Source: Sycobia sp. Sy_11 (Eukaryota; Arthropoda; Insecta; Hymenoptera; Epichrysomallidae). From it: a DNA stretch of 64,000 nucleotides. The translations under genes were made by a program, and so were the position numbers. Every line of letters begins with the position of its first letter. Position 1 is the first letter of the stretch. The notes below the pieces were generated by a model. It saw only the letters and a program-made list of their open reading frames with translations, was not told the DNA's origin and did no database searches. Location of the stretch: contig JACCIC010000015.1 in the NCBI GenBank assembly GCA_018907035.1, forward strand, positions 4,160,001-4,224,000, given 5' to 3'. This document shows, piece after piece, positions 1 to 11,776 of the stretch.

Positions 1-344
1 AAATAATTGTTTCCTAATGCTTCTTAATTTCCTATATATGTATGGTATAGTATACATTTTCTTAATAAATTATTTTAGAAAAAGATTAAGAATCAAAAAA
101 TTACTTATAAAATATTTTCAAATTACTGGTGCGCGTTTTATACTACTTAAAATTACATAAAATCAAATCGTCAAATCAAGAAGCACAAAATTGCACTATT
201 CATTCCAGTCGATTGCAAAGTATACAATTATACATATGTACACCGATAAACTTGATAAAGCAGAATGTGAAAAAAAAAACGAAATATATCGTGCAAATAA
301 ATTTTTTCCTCGCGTGATAATATCGCCCCGCTCGAAAATATATT

Positions 345-349
<5 letters not shown>

Positions 350-392
<43 letters not shown>
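350..392. repeat. (TA)n microsatellite
   Basis: An uninterrupted TA dinucleotide run. It creates the apparent poly-Tyr/Ile reading frames on both strands here, which are not genes. Confidence 0.95.
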
Positions 393-395
<3 letters not shown>

Positions 396-479
396 CGCGC
401 ACGGCTCGCACCAGAACCAAGCACATAATAATATATAAAGCACCACCAGCGCGCAGGCACGCTGCTTCGTGTATTAACG

Positions 480-760
480 GTATATAACACACGGATAAAC
501 AATGCCGTGTAATCATCATCGCTCGGATTTTTATCGCTATCTCGTGCAGCGCCGAGTCGCGACGCGCAATGTGTATTATAGAGGAGACTTCGCAAAAGCC
601 GCGCGCGATGATGACGGCGACGACGACGACGACGACGACGTGGAGTAGCGCGGCGGGCCCCGCGGGCGAAATTTGCATGATGGAAAAGGAAAATGCATAA
701 TGGCGGGGCCGAGATCTGGAGCGCATCGGGGGATCACGTTTGTTGCGTGTTTCATAAAGT
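480..760. other. CpG-rich patch with a GAC triplet run
   Basis: This stretch is rich in CG dinucleotides, including a (GAC)n run near 613-640 and a GC-rich core near 645-670, in otherwise AT-rich DNA. No splice-bounded coding exon could be found. It could be an unmethylated regulatory or promoter-proximal segment of a gene outside the window, but nothing in the sequence proves that. Confidence 0.4.
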
Positions 761-817
761 TGCAGGATCATCGGACTGTTATATATGAGTATTATAGATA
801 TATAGACAATGCGAGGG

Positions 818-819
<2 letters not shown>

Positions 820-870
<51 letters not shown>
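820..870. repeat. (AT)n microsatellite
   Basis: A pure AT dinucleotide run of about 50 bases. Confidence 0.95.
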
Positions 871-872
<2 letters not shown>

Positions 873-1163
873 TTTTCAAGGCACGTTTCTCGCGCGATTT
901 TATATCAAGTTTTATTCTATTTATCCTGGCAATCGTTTAAGACAGCCAAATCCAATGTTATTTACATTTGTCTGCGCGAGCTTTCCTTGTTCTCGGCAGT
1001 AAATTTTCATTTGTACATATTTTTTCAGACTGTTGTTCTAACAGATTTTTTAGATCAATTGCCAATACTTTGATTAAGACGAGTTCGATTTTTTTTTAAA
1101 GACAACATCAATTTTTCAAGACTTTGTAACACAACTTATTTTGAAAGCACTTTTAAAACTGTA

Positions 1164-1804
1164 CAGGGTGTCCCAAATATGATCGGTGACACTATGGGTT
1201 TCATAATAAGCAAGGAAATTTATTTTACACATGCAGTGTATACGAAATATACAAAGATTTGCAGGCATCTTGGAAAGTTAAAGATATAATAATTTCACTT
1301 TCGATCTAGGGGCGGGAAATTCGAGATTACGGGCGGAGAAAATTGACGATTATATAGAAGTACAAGAGGGATTTGTCGACCGCAGTTGGAAAAGGTTTAA
1401 TTGTTTATTAGAAGATATGTGTACAAGCAGGTTCGTATAACTGTGTGACTAATACTCAGGCAATAACATCATATACGTTCTTATGCCTTGGAAATTTCGT
1501 TCTGCAATAAGGATATCTACATTTATACGCAATTATATTATCCCATTGGTATTAGCCGTGGTCATCCAGCCCCTCCCATTATTCTTCGGATTACACTCAA
1601 AGTCGCCGCCCGTTTTTCCAATTTTCCCGCCCCTCGATCGAGAGATTAATTAGCCTTTGCCTATTGGCCGACGATCTTTGTCACGTTGCGCAAAAACTAT
1701 TTACAACTTCCCAAAAAGCATGTAACATTTGTATACAATTTGTTCCGCTTATTGCCGATTCGTTAGTGCAAGGATATATAGTACGTCATATTTGAGACAC
1801 CCTG
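1164..1804. mobile_element. Fold-back, non-autonomous TA-flanked DNA element
   Basis: The ends are inverted repeats: TACAGGGTGTCCCAAATATG at the left and the complement of TACAGGGTGTCTCAAATATG at the right. They include flanking TA dinucleotides, as expected for a Tc1/mariner-superfamily target duplication. Further in, the arms still pair imperfectly; for example a GGGGCGGGAAA block near 1310 matches TTTTCCCGCCCC near 1620. The terminal inverted repeat therefore continues into a long fold-back structure. No transposase frame is present. A diverged piece of one arm recurs near 45600-45725. Confidence 0.75.
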
Positions 1805-1806
1805 TA

Positions 1807-3595
1807 TATATAAAGAGTTTATTGCAGAAATTCAGAACAGTTCATGAATAAATATATAAATAAGACTCGATGAATAAAAAGCGTCGTAAAACTGAAAAAT
1901 TGAGTCAATACGGATAGAATATTTTTATAAATTATGTTGTAGGAAATAATTATTTAAAATATTATAAGTATGTATAAATTTCTTGTCAGATTTGATACTT
2001 CATTATTTGTAAACCGGAAATATAAACAAAATCAAATAAATAATTAATAAATGAAAAAAAATAAACAAAAAATCATTAAAAATCCGTTTTATACAAATAT
2101 TTCTTGTAAACTTACGTCATACTTTAATGGCTATCGAGAAAAAAGTGTCAACAAGTAGATTAAAAATACGCACGGAATCTGATGTCCAAATATTCAAAAA
2201 AATACAATTGTTTATTTCAGACGAGATAAACTTCTTTTACTACGTAACTCGATAAAAACGAGTATTGTATAATTGTCCATGCATCAGAATTATGCACACA
2301 TAATCTTTTTCAGGTTTTGATCTGGAATTGAAGAGATACACACTGATTAACAGAGTTCCACGCAAATAAATCTGAGGAATCATAAATTTGGTTTTATTTA
2401 TCAAAGTTTTATCCTGAAAAATTTCAAACAATTTTGTGATAATCAAAAACATATTCTAGGTTTGTTAATTGTAATATATTAATGAAAATACAAAGAGAAA
2501 AACGCATTTTCAGCTGGCCTGTGTATTTGATATATCGTACCCAAAGTGCGAGGAGCCGCGAATGACTCATTATTTGTAACTTTGTTACTGAAATTTAATT
2601 GAACTGCGTAAATTGATGCAAATTCATCGTGAAATGTAAAAATAGTTTATGCAAGATGTTGATTAATAAAAAAAAATTTGGACATATCATTACAACAGAT
2701 GTGCATGTACTTTGAAATTTTTTAACTTTAATCGAGATTTTCATAGATCTCATTAATTATTAATTTAAATAAATATAGCTCATCTTTATGTTTAATATAT
2801 TTTCTTAAATAAATCCTCATAGTTCAAGAACGTTGAAAACTGCACAGTAAGATTCTGAAAAAGGCAATTTATACGAACGATCTGTCCAATAAACCGGGGC
2901 AGCATTGTAATCTGATTTATGAAATTCGGTAATAACGATGATTACGGAAATCCCGAATTTGTCGACGATATTTGGGTTCGATTCAGGCTAGATTTAATCC
3001 GAACCCCCTGTAATTTTAGGATTCGCAAAAGGAAAGCTTATTTCGCGGGATATGTTTATAAATAATCGCGCCACAAGGTGATCGAGAGGAGAAACCCAGT
3101 GGACAAGTAGATTGCCGATAGATTATGCGAAGCGCATTCCGACTATTTTGCCTTACCCTTTGTTATTACTGATAAATAGCGCGGTAAGCTTTTCTCTCCT
3201 TCTCTCGAGATATTATCTTGTATGATAAAAGAATGCTTATACGGTATATTTCAGAGCGGGGCTTTACCAGAGCAGGTATAGGTCATTTGTTAGCTACTGA
3301 AAATTTATCATTCAGAGTCGATGTCTTTTAAATCTAGTCGATTATTAATATATTCATGCACGCGCCTGCAGTACTACATTGCTATTAAATTTAATTATAA
3401 AGTATTCTTATTAGCTATTCCATAGTTTTTTTTTTCAATTAATTTTCTGACACGTCTGTACCATTGTAATATACCATTCCGCGGACTTCTCGAAAGGCAC
3501 TATTGAATACTTATAATTTCACTGATGAATACTTTTGGCACAGTGTATATGGATGTTATGAACCTTGCAGAAAGCATTGCGTTGAATTCTAAAGG

Positions 3596-3597
<2 letters not shown>
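1807..3597. other. Intergenic, no gene seen
   Basis: AT-rich DNA with no splice-bounded reading frame I can support. The part around 2860-3230 is less AT-rich and more complex than its surroundings and might be conserved non-coding DNA, but that needs comparison with relatives. Confidence 0.4.

Positions 3598-3634
<37 letters not shown>
3598..3634. repeat. (GT)n microsatellite
   Basis: A pure GT dinucleotide run. Confidence 0.95.
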
Positions 3635-3636
<2 letters not shown>

Positions 3637-3847
3637 AGTCCTAGAAATATAATTTTTAATTGTTCTCCATACTTTTCAAAGTATTTGAAACTAATTTACG
3701 ATAACTTTCACATCCGGGGCGAGCACGGCTACTTTAAAATTTCTCATGGCGTGCATCCGCTTCGCCCGCAATAATAATTGTTGTTGTTGTTGGCCAGCGG
3801 GGACCCGCTTCCCTATACACTACTGTCAGATCATCATCTTATGGGTC

Positions 3848-3854
<7 letters not shown>

Positions 3855-3911
<57 letters not shown>
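3855..3911. repeat. (GA)n microsatellite
   Basis: A nearly pure GA run inside the CpG-rich patch. Confidence 0.95.
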
Positions 3912-3914
<3 letters not shown>

Positions 3915-4164
3915 TGCCGAGTCAGGCAGGCCATTACACCGTTGACATTTACGCCGGTGACGAGCAAAGCTCGCGCGCGCGCGCGGACGCCGCGCAATTT
4001 TCCCCAGCGCGCGGCGGCGTATTTTTATCGCCTGCAAGTATACTAACCCGGCGGCATATAGAGGGATCCCGGTCTACTACAAGGCGCACAATGCGAGCCA
4101 ATTACGCGGGACACGATATTTTACAAGTAGTATTAGAGACCCGTGAAAGTATGTCGTCCCGCTC

Positions 4165-4231
<67 letters not shown>
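4165..4231. repeat. Compound (TA)n(TG)n microsatellite
   Basis: A TA run passes directly into a TG run. The same compound structure occurs again at 7167-7243. Confidence 0.95.
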
Positions 4232-4235
<4 letters not shown>

Positions 4236-4497
4236 TCTTTCGCTTTTACATTTGTTCGATGCTTATCGACACGATCCCGTGTTTTGCGGTCTTTTATCGG
4301 CGCGGCGGGGAGGGGTGTCGTCGCTTTCAGGAGCGGGGAAAATTTCGTACACACTATTTACGCGCCTGTTTTTAATTCTCGCTCGATCCATAATTGATTT
4401 CTTATTTTACGCGATCAAGGAGTTTCCACTATATATTACAATTCTGCTTGCTATTGGGTGGGATCTGACGTGGCGGCGTGTGTGATATTTACATATA

Positions 4498-4527
4498 TGA
4501 ATATATATATATATATATATATATATA
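4498..4527. repeat. (AT)n microsatellite
   Basis: A pure AT run. Confidence 0.9.
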
Positions 4528-4825
4528 CACCAGTCAACCGTTATGACGACATTATCCAGCATGCGAACTCGATATGGATGCTATTGTTAGTATTAGAAAA
4601 ATTGCTTGTTCACGATTCATTAGATTTTTATTGACAAAATATTTATCAATTATACAACTGAAAATTTTAAAACAATTATAGAAGATGTCAACCAATCCTG
4701 TACAGGTTCAAAAATAAAAATTTTATAGTTTTTAAAAGCAATAGTGATCCATGGGCTCCACACTTCGGCTTTTCATTCGATATTAAAGTATAGGACCAAA
4801 TGGCTTATAACTTTTGTCATCTGGA

Positions 4826-4872
4826 GAAAGAGAGAGAGAGACAGAGAGACGGATCGAGAGAGAGAGAGAGAT
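4826..4872. repeat. Imperfect (GA)n tract
   Basis: A GA run interrupted by ACAG, GACG and GATC. It is older-looking than the pure runs elsewhere in the window. Confidence 0.85.
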
Positions 4873-4879
4873 TGATCTT

Positions 4880-6730
4880 TAGCTTTACTGGGCTTAGGTC
4901 ATAACCCTGTTTAGCCTAATTGTTGAAAAAGTCGAATTATTCAAATAATAAAATATAAATATATTTAATACATAGTATGATAAATTGATGGATTACATCA
5001 ATATAAAAGAGTTTTCTAAGCAGATGATTTTCAAAAAAATAGATGATAATACTTAAGATGAGGCAACCAATGTAACTAATATAATTTATAATTTGAATTA
5101 AATGTAGAGGATATATTAATAACAATTTAATAATATGATAGAGGAGTAAATATCTGCGCAGGGGTAACGAGGGAAATTAGAAATAAAATTGGAACAACAT
5201 CACATGAAATTAGTAATATTAATTATTGGTAACCTTAATCACATACGCACACGCAAACGTCGCCAGAAGAAAACCATTTTATTTGCCAGCCCCGTGAAAC
5301 TGACAGCGCTGTGTGTAAAAGATCAAATAAAACATTATATTTCAATAATATTAATCATGTTACCTGTACATTAAAAAGTTATTTTTTTTCTTAGAAGGCC
5401 ACTTCGTTTTTTATTACTGTATAATAAGAATTTATTAGATAAGTAACAATATCTGTGTTAAGTTTATTCAAAAATGGAATTTTTTTAACATTAATGATTT
5501 CTTTACCAGACATAGAAGGGCCACTTCGATGAGTGAAGCTTGAGGCAGGAGCCTCATGCAAAACGGCCCGGAGTAATATAGACGTCTACTCGTCTTCTTT
5601 GTTAGCAAAAGCAGTCAAGTCCAATAGAGGTTATATCCTGGGACAGTGGAATATTATCATTCCTACTATGGGTAAAAAAATGTATTCGTGATATTTATTT
5701 TATCGAAATTTTGTTAAGTAAGGTAAGATTAAGTAAGTGAATGTTGATTTTGAGTCGATTTATATTAGCATCGTAATAAAGAAAAAGGTAAAAATCAAAA
5801 TATATGAGTTGATGATGAGTTGGTAGGAAATGATATAGTGGGATAAAGGGTCATGATGGAGGACAAGGATGACATTTATGTAGTTCAGCATCAGCAGATC
5901 AGCTGATATTTGTATAAAGGACCACCTAGACAGTCGCATAGACAAGCAAGCATGTTTCGAATAGAAGGCCTAGGAAGTTTAAAGCGAGGAATTTCTGTAA
6001 ATTCACTTGGTAGATCACGATTGGTGGCAGATCGATTTTGTTTGTCAGATTCGTGATTGGTAAATTGGCTTAGCCATCATTGGCTAATAATAACGGAGTT
6101 GTTATAGAGAATGTAATTAAATGAGTCACTAAAAAAGTCAGCTAATTTTAGAATATCTTTGAGAATTTTAGCATTTATTGACGAGGGGTTGCTTCAATCT
6201 CAAGTGTTAATGATGCACGAGTTAAAAGTAGGAAGATTGATAAGGTAAAAATCTTTTTTTTTAGTATGATATTAGGATTCAGTTGAAACTTTGATAATAA
6301 ATCTGATAATCAAAAAAATATCTAAGATATAATAGCGCAAAAATCTCAAATTTGGCCATAAAATAATGTAATATAGAAATATAGTATAAATAATCATTTA
6401 CATAAATAATAGAGTCAAATAGAGACTAAATATTCACATTATCACAGACAATTTATAAGTAGCGCAAAAAATACAGAAAAATGTGTATAATAAAAACAAA
6501 ACATAATACAGAATAAATTTCTTTTAGTATACATCTATCAGTGACTGAGATCGAATACACGTACTCATTCACACTGAATCCAATCATTTTATCCAATTGT
6601 CCTTTACATACATTTACGAATTCACATAAAAACAAAACCCAATGTATATGGAACGATACAAAAGTAATTTAAAATTTAAACGCCCAAATTAATTGGTCAA
6701 ATTCCATATTCTTCCACACCTCTGTTTTTA
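4880..6730. other. Intergenic with one copy of a dispersed repeat
   Basis: AT-rich DNA without a supportable gene. The recognisable content is one copy of a dispersed repeat at about 5878-6045, listed separately. A short GC-richer stretch at 5515-5580 contains an imperfect AGGCAGGAGCCT palindrome. Confidence 0.4.
5878..6045. repeat. Dispersed repeat R, copy a
   Basis: This shares long stretches with 18945-19105, such as AGTTCAGCATCAGCAGAT and GAATAGAAGGCCTAGGAA, and a shorter stretch with 10457-10545. The three copies are colinear and in the same orientation. No coding capacity was recognised. It is probably a fragment of an unclassified interspersed element. Confidence 0.7.
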
Positions 6731-6754
6731 AAGAAAGAGAGTGAGCGAGTATGT

Positions 6755-6756
<2 letters not shown>

Positions 6757-6816
<60 letters not shown>
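6757..6816. repeat. (GA)n microsatellite
   Basis: A pure GA run of about 60 bases followed by a short GACA run. Confidence 0.95.
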
Positions 6817-6818
<2 letters not shown>

Positions 6819-7164
6819 ATGACAGACAGACAGACAGAAAAAGAGAAGATATTTCCGGTATCTGCGCGATAAAAAGAGCGCTTCCTTCGATATTGACGAT
6901 TGATAATATCAGTACCGAGGATGATGACGAGTGAAATCGATCTCCGGTCCACTATTCAAGAAGGGCAGCCAAAATGAGGGGCAGTACGGAGGACTATAGC
7001 CATCAGTGGAAGGACGTAAGATTGCTGAGGTGGTACTTAGACATATGTGCGATGCATGCTGCAATTGTGACAACAAAAAGGACTAGGTAGGAAATAATTG
7101 AAAACAGTGATAAAGAGAGATAATGAAGAAGGAGTTTTAATTGGAAAACGAGCCTGTGATATAC

Positions 7165-7166
<2 letters not shown>

Positions 7167-7243
<77 letters not shown>
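7167..7243. repeat. Compound (AT)n(GT)n microsatellite
   Basis: An AT run passes directly into a GT run. Confidence 0.95.
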
Positions 7244-7244
<1 letters not shown>

Positions 7245-7768
7245 ACAATAAAATTTGTATTTATATTTTAATTTATTTTATTTTAATTGTATTTATATTG
7301 AAATTAAATATAATGTTATGATTGATACTAAATTCATGTTGCAAGGTTAGAGCCAGGCAGGTAGAGACGGCCTTCGATTCAATCGTATAGAAAACAGGAA
7401 AATTATTTCGCGAGTCTGATTTTTTGCGCATCTGTGTATAGAGGCAAATTAAAAAAAAAAACAAATAAGTTCGTATCTTTAAGTACACATATTTATCATT
7501 CATGCAATTTTCAGGGCTTTAAGCCAAATTGTATACTTATTTAATATACTTTAATCCATTATCTAGGTCAAATTCATTGAATTTATTGCAATGAATATTA
7601 ACAATGAGATTTGATTTTATGTTATATTCTTTATATATGTATATATATTATTCCATTGTATTTATAATTGTTATCATCTACAAACAGAAATGTAATTTAA
7701 AAACGATAAACTTGATTCACTTTATAGCTTTGTTGATACTTTTGCTTATCATTTCACTTGGATTCGAC

Positions 7769-7828
7769 TATAAAAGCTACGCATCATTTCAAGTACCTTT
7801 AGAATTACAAAACCGTTTCGAAAATCGC
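7769..7828 (+). promoter_or_regulatory. P1 core promoter and 5' UTR exon
   Basis: A TATAAAAG box at 7769-7776 is followed about 60 bases later by a strong splice donor (GTAAGT at 7829). The start site should therefore fall near 7795-7800, giving a short untranslated first exon. The arrangement matches P3 and P4, where TATAAAA is followed by a TTCGAAAA motif and then a GTAAGT donor; P1 also carries TTTCGAAAA. The acceptor is a TATAG at 8062-8066, just before the coding exon. The apparent 81-codon frame over this segment is interpreted as promoter plus UTR, not protein. Confidence 0.6.
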
Positions 7829-8087
7829 GTAAGTGAAATTGCTTTTTAAAATAACAATTTCGACAGTTGTTTTTATTAGATATATGATTTTTATACTAGT
7901 TACGAAAAATGCGATATTTTCATTGTAGACTTTAAAGTTTAATTTTACACAGTTATTTTTCTTCAAATATTGATAAATTAATATAATTTATTCATATTTA
8001 AATTCTTTTATTTTCATTTCATAAATTTATTAGTACTGTAATATCGGCATTTATCATTAATTATAGATATACTACCGAATATTAAAA

Positions 8088-10319
8088 ATGAAGTGGCTTC
8101 TTATTTTTTTGGCTCTACTGATTATATCATATGAAATATGTGATGCTTCAATTATTAGCCGTTCAAGAAGATTTATATCTGAGTCGGAGGTAAGTTCCAT
8201 AGAAAATTTATGTAATTATATATTGATTAATTTAAATGTTGCTTGAAAATATAGCAGAAATTAGATAATATAATTTCCATGAGAAACATTAAAAAATACA
8301 TATTCAGATGATTTATTGAATGCAAATCTTTTAAATTAAATCTTCTAAATTAGATTCTAAATCTAGAAGAGGAAATGGAATATTTTCAATTGTCTTTCAT
8401 AATGGGAACTAAACTATTTGTTGTGTATTTATATTATAATAATATTTTTTTTATGAAGTATAGAATAGAATTAGAAATTTCAAACCTTGTTTTATGTCTT
8501 AAGGCCTTTAATTATATATTTTATTAGAAGTTTTATGACCATTGCGACAATGAAATATCATTTCGTTACAAAACGCGTGCTGTAAGTTACAACATCTCGA
8601 TAATGTGTCGAGCACTAAGGATGAAACATGCGTACTCATTTATAGATACAGTCTACATCTCCGATTTGTTTATGATCTTATCTGTTATATTTTTTTATTT
8701 TAAATAAACTGTTATAATAGTAGAGTGTATCGGTTGATTTCGGCATTAGTTTTTTCAAAATAACCATTGCAAACATAACACTGTATTATATATTAATTTT
8801 AGCAATAAGAATAAGAATTTAGAAAAATCCCATTTACGAACGAAAATAAAAGCTCCGGTTGACTACTCGTCAATATCGACATATGTACGATCGTCATACC
8901 TACTTAATCGAGGCGTATTTAATTATTCATATTCTCTACTGAGCACTGACGTCATCATGACGTGAAACATAAATTCAAACTCAGGGCTGGATTTTAAGGC
9001 ACCTTCGATAAGTAATTATTACCTTATCAATTAATTAAAATTTTTATTCCCGCCTTATTCGACAACATTCGGTGTTAAAACTGTTGTAAAATATATTAAA
9101 TAATTTTTAACTGGCTAAGTTCAACTGATGTAGAATGCATTGTTCATTACACGTGTATAGAATTGAGTTGACGTTAAAGCTCAGTATGGACTCTTCTAAA
9201 AGAGGACCTAATCCTATTTAATCATATAATCTTCATATAAGTATTCAAATCTACGTTGCTCATTAGAGATCAATAGAATTTTGAGAATGAGTGATGAGTT
9301 TTATAGCTACCGGAATTATTGGTTAGCAGTTACTAAAAAATCCAGACTGACCGAAGTTAAAAAAAAGCCAATGGTGCGCGATCTTAATTTCATAAGTAAC
9401 TTATCGCATGCAGATATCTAGGGAAATTACATAAGGAAAAAAATTATTTAAATTATAACATTATTTATGAAGCACTGTTAAAATACTACCTTTTTATTGA
9501 CAATACAAAATTTATTATAATATTTAATAATGACTTTTTGAATTCGTCAAATTTTAGTATATTAAATATTATATTAATTTATAATATTTCACGCAATTCT
9601 TCAGTATATTAGAATTTTTGTTACAAAGTCTAATTGCATATTACTAATTGTATTTTCAGTGATAGAAGAAGTTTCTTGAATCTTGAATTTTTTTCTGATT
9701 GGGGCGAAAAATTTTTGCCAGCTTTTGTTTCAGTGAATCGTTTAGAAGGGATATTTTGCTTATATTTTTATTTATTATGAATGAAAGCTTACTTCCCTAT
9801 ACAGTGATGCTGCAATTCTTTTATTTATATGATGGATTTAAGCAACATCTATACGTTAACTTTAATTGTTCTATTTTATTGATGAAAATCTTATTATTAT
9901 TTAACGAATTTAATTTGCTTGCTGATGGAGTCGTGAAAAATATATCAGTCCTATCATTTTGTCATGCTTTCACGTGTTCATACTTCAAACAAATGTCAGA
10001 AACACAATTCAATTGGATACTATATTATATATAAATTTTATTCAACTCATAAATCATAGAAAAAAATATTTCCCCCCGCTCTAATCTAGAAATCACAAAT
10101 TTCGTTGGATTTTTTGGCTCCAGTATAAAACACAAGCAGAAGTTATTATAGTTCAATCTAAATATTTATCATTTTTATTTATTACCGAATTTCATTAACG
10201 AATAATAATATTTTTTGTTCAAGGACATTTCCAGTGACAGCAGCGATTTCTCAGGTACTCTATCTGCGCAGCCTTCTTTCAAACCAGAAGCATCACCAGA
10301 TTACATTTATACACAATGA
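8088..10319 (+). CDS. P1, small secreted peptide precursor (PDYIYTQ family)
   Basis: There are two coding exons, 8088-8189 and 10224-10319, giving a 65-residue precursor. Residues 1-20 form a hydrophobic signal peptide (starts MKWLLIFLALL). A basic site SRSRR ends at residue 28 and fits furin-like R-x-R-R processing. It would release a mature peptide of about 37 residues, serine-rich and ending PDYIYTQ just before the stop. Exon 1 is exactly 34 codons with a phase-0 donor (GAG|GTAAGT), identical in length and phase to P3 and P4. The acceptor is AAG|GAC, less common than CAG; the nearby CAG would give an immediate stop. An AATAAA lies at 10382, 63 bases after the stop. The second intron contains repeat block alpha. 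The function is unknown. It resembles a neuropeptide, antimicrobial or venom-peptide precursor in layout only, and has no cysteines in the predicted mature part. Confidence 0.65.
8690..10030 (+). repeat. Duplicated block alpha, copy 1
   Basis: Colinear with 12660-13890 in direct orientation. The stretch 8840-9300 is nearly identical to 12790-13260. The rest is more diverged but alignable, for example GATAGAAGAAGTTTCTTGAA at 9662 and 13576. In this copy the block sits inside the second intron of P1. Confidence 0.85.
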
Positions 10320-10456
10320 GAAGTAAAGATTAAATGTATATCTGCGAATTTTTGTCATTTGTTCTAAAAATGTTTCTATGTAATAAAAAGTTGTGAAAAA
10401 AAAACACTTTTTACCATTCTCGAATAATTTTTTATAGTTAGTTGCGACATTCCATC

Positions 10457-10545
10457 TATGTAGTTCAGCATCAACAGATACGCTGACATTTAATAAAGGA
10501 CCATCAAGACAGTCACATAGACAGACAAGCATATTGCGAATAATT
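10457..10545 (+). repeat. Dispersed repeat R, copy b
   Basis: A shorter copy of the repeat found at 5878-6045 and 18945-19105, sharing TAGTTCAGCATCAACAGAT and the AAAGGACCATC segment. It lies just downstream of the P1 stop and polyadenylation signal. Confidence 0.65.
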
Positions 10546-10846
10546 TAGATAATTTAAGACTGTCATTGGCAACGATACATTCTGCAAGTCTATTACAAGC
10601 GGATGGTTAAGCCTTAGCACTACTTACACCGATTTTGCATGTAACTATTTCAAGATTTCATTCAACAATAAAATCCATTAATAAGAAAATTTCAAGAAAT
10701 AAATCACAACCCTCTTTTTTCCAAATTTCATTTATTACATAAAAGATATAGAGTAAAATTTAAGAAAATACTGCGTTCCCATGTGAAATATAGTTTCTCT
10801 AATCTGTATGACAAATGTCTCTTTCTCTTCTCCCCGTGCTCTCTAT

Positions 10847-10848
<2 letters not shown>

Positions 10849-10899
<51 letters not shown>
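10849..10899. repeat. (CT)n microsatellite
   Basis: A pure CT run. The corresponding place in duplicated copy 2 (14907-14938) has a shorter CT run. Copy 3 has almost none, so the repeat has changed length between duplicates. Confidence 0.95.
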
Positions 10900-10902
<3 letters not shown>

Positions 10903-10994
10903 CATTATAACAATGGTCGTGCTATGCTTGTTGTAAAACTTCTTTACTCTTTCACTCTCATTGTAGACACTATTCAGTATAAGAACTCTCTATA

Positions 10995-11776
10995 GTAATA
11001 CATACTTGAAGTAATATGAATTGAACGTAGAACTTGAACGTTCTTTCGGATATTTCCTGATTTTGGACTCTACAAAGAAATAGTGAGCTCTGTTACTATG
11101 GGAATTCTATGATAAATATTTATTTTTAAAGACATTTTCGATCTGTTATTTTAATTTTCAAAAATCATCTGTTCATGCACAATTAGAAACATTAACACGT
11201 ATGAACGCACGTGGATAATAGAGATTAAATTTTTGTTTAATACTTAATACAGCTATGTGAGAAGATATATTATATATAAATTTTCTATAGTTTGATTAAG
11301 AACATTAGACCATAAGAAGATATATAGTACATGCTTTAACTTTTCTTAAGTAACTTTTATTAATCATTTGGATTCTACTGTACTGGATAGTATAATTTTT
11401 TTAATTATTTCATTTAATTATATATTTTTATTATATAAACTATACAATCCTTATACTAAGCGCTATAAGTAATAAATTCAATTTTCATTATTAAAAAATT
11501 TAATAGTTTCACGCTGAAATCAAATATCAGCATTCGGATAGCCTTCGCTCAGTATGCATATTTATGATAGTAAACCAACTGATACCTTTTTACTTTTCGA
11601 GTATATGACTAAATTATGAATAAATAAATAAGTTTTTATAGGAATGTACAGTAATACTTATAGTCAGAAGTACTGCACGTTTCATGCCCGGGAAATTATA
11701 AGTTATACTAATATTATTTTATAAATTCTCTATAGAATATATTTGACAGCGCCAAAAAAATGTGAATGCACTTCAT
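10995..11776 (-). pseudogene. psiP2, broken PDYIYTQ-family peptide gene
   Basis: Both coding exons of the family are recognisable on the minus strand. Exon 1 starts at 11776 (MKCIHIFLAL) but soon reaches an in-frame stop, and its donor position carries AAGTAT instead of GTAAGT. Exon 2 follows an intact TTTGTAG acceptor at 11070-11072. It has lost about 36 bases at its start relative to P3, and the PDYIYTQ end and its stop are deleted. The promoter-bearing 5' part of the block is absent; beyond about 12190 the sequence is a mariner fragment. I infer an inactivated paralogue. Confidence 0.7.

Larger units (their letters stand above)
3690..4480. other. CpG-rich patch punctuated by microsatellites
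   Basis: A second CG-rich stretch. It has GCGCGC runs near 3970-4020 and contains a (GA)n tract and a compound (TA)n(TG)n tract. The long overlapping frames on both strands are produced by the dinucleotide runs (Glu-Arg, Cys-Val, His-Thr, Leu-Ser repeats) and I do not regard them as coding. A regulatory or first-exon role for a gene beyond the window is possible but unproven. Confidence 0.4.

Noticed and set aside
196..879. A 227-codon minus-strand frame and its overlapping neighbours
   Set aside because: They are generated by (TA)n and GAC runs; the frame reads through Tyr-Ile and Val repeats and shows no domain or splice signals.
3746..4397. Several frames of 70-209 codons on both strands
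   Set aside because: They run through (GA)n and (TG)n repeats (Glu-Arg, Cys-Val, His-Thr) and overlap each other on opposite strands.
9659..9670. CAG acceptor as the end of the P1 intron
   Set aside because: Joined to the P1 donor it gives an immediate TGA, and no family tail follows.
9699..10034. A 111-codon plus-strand frame
   Set aside because: The duplicated copy at 13630-13890 does not keep the frame, so it is not under coding constraint.
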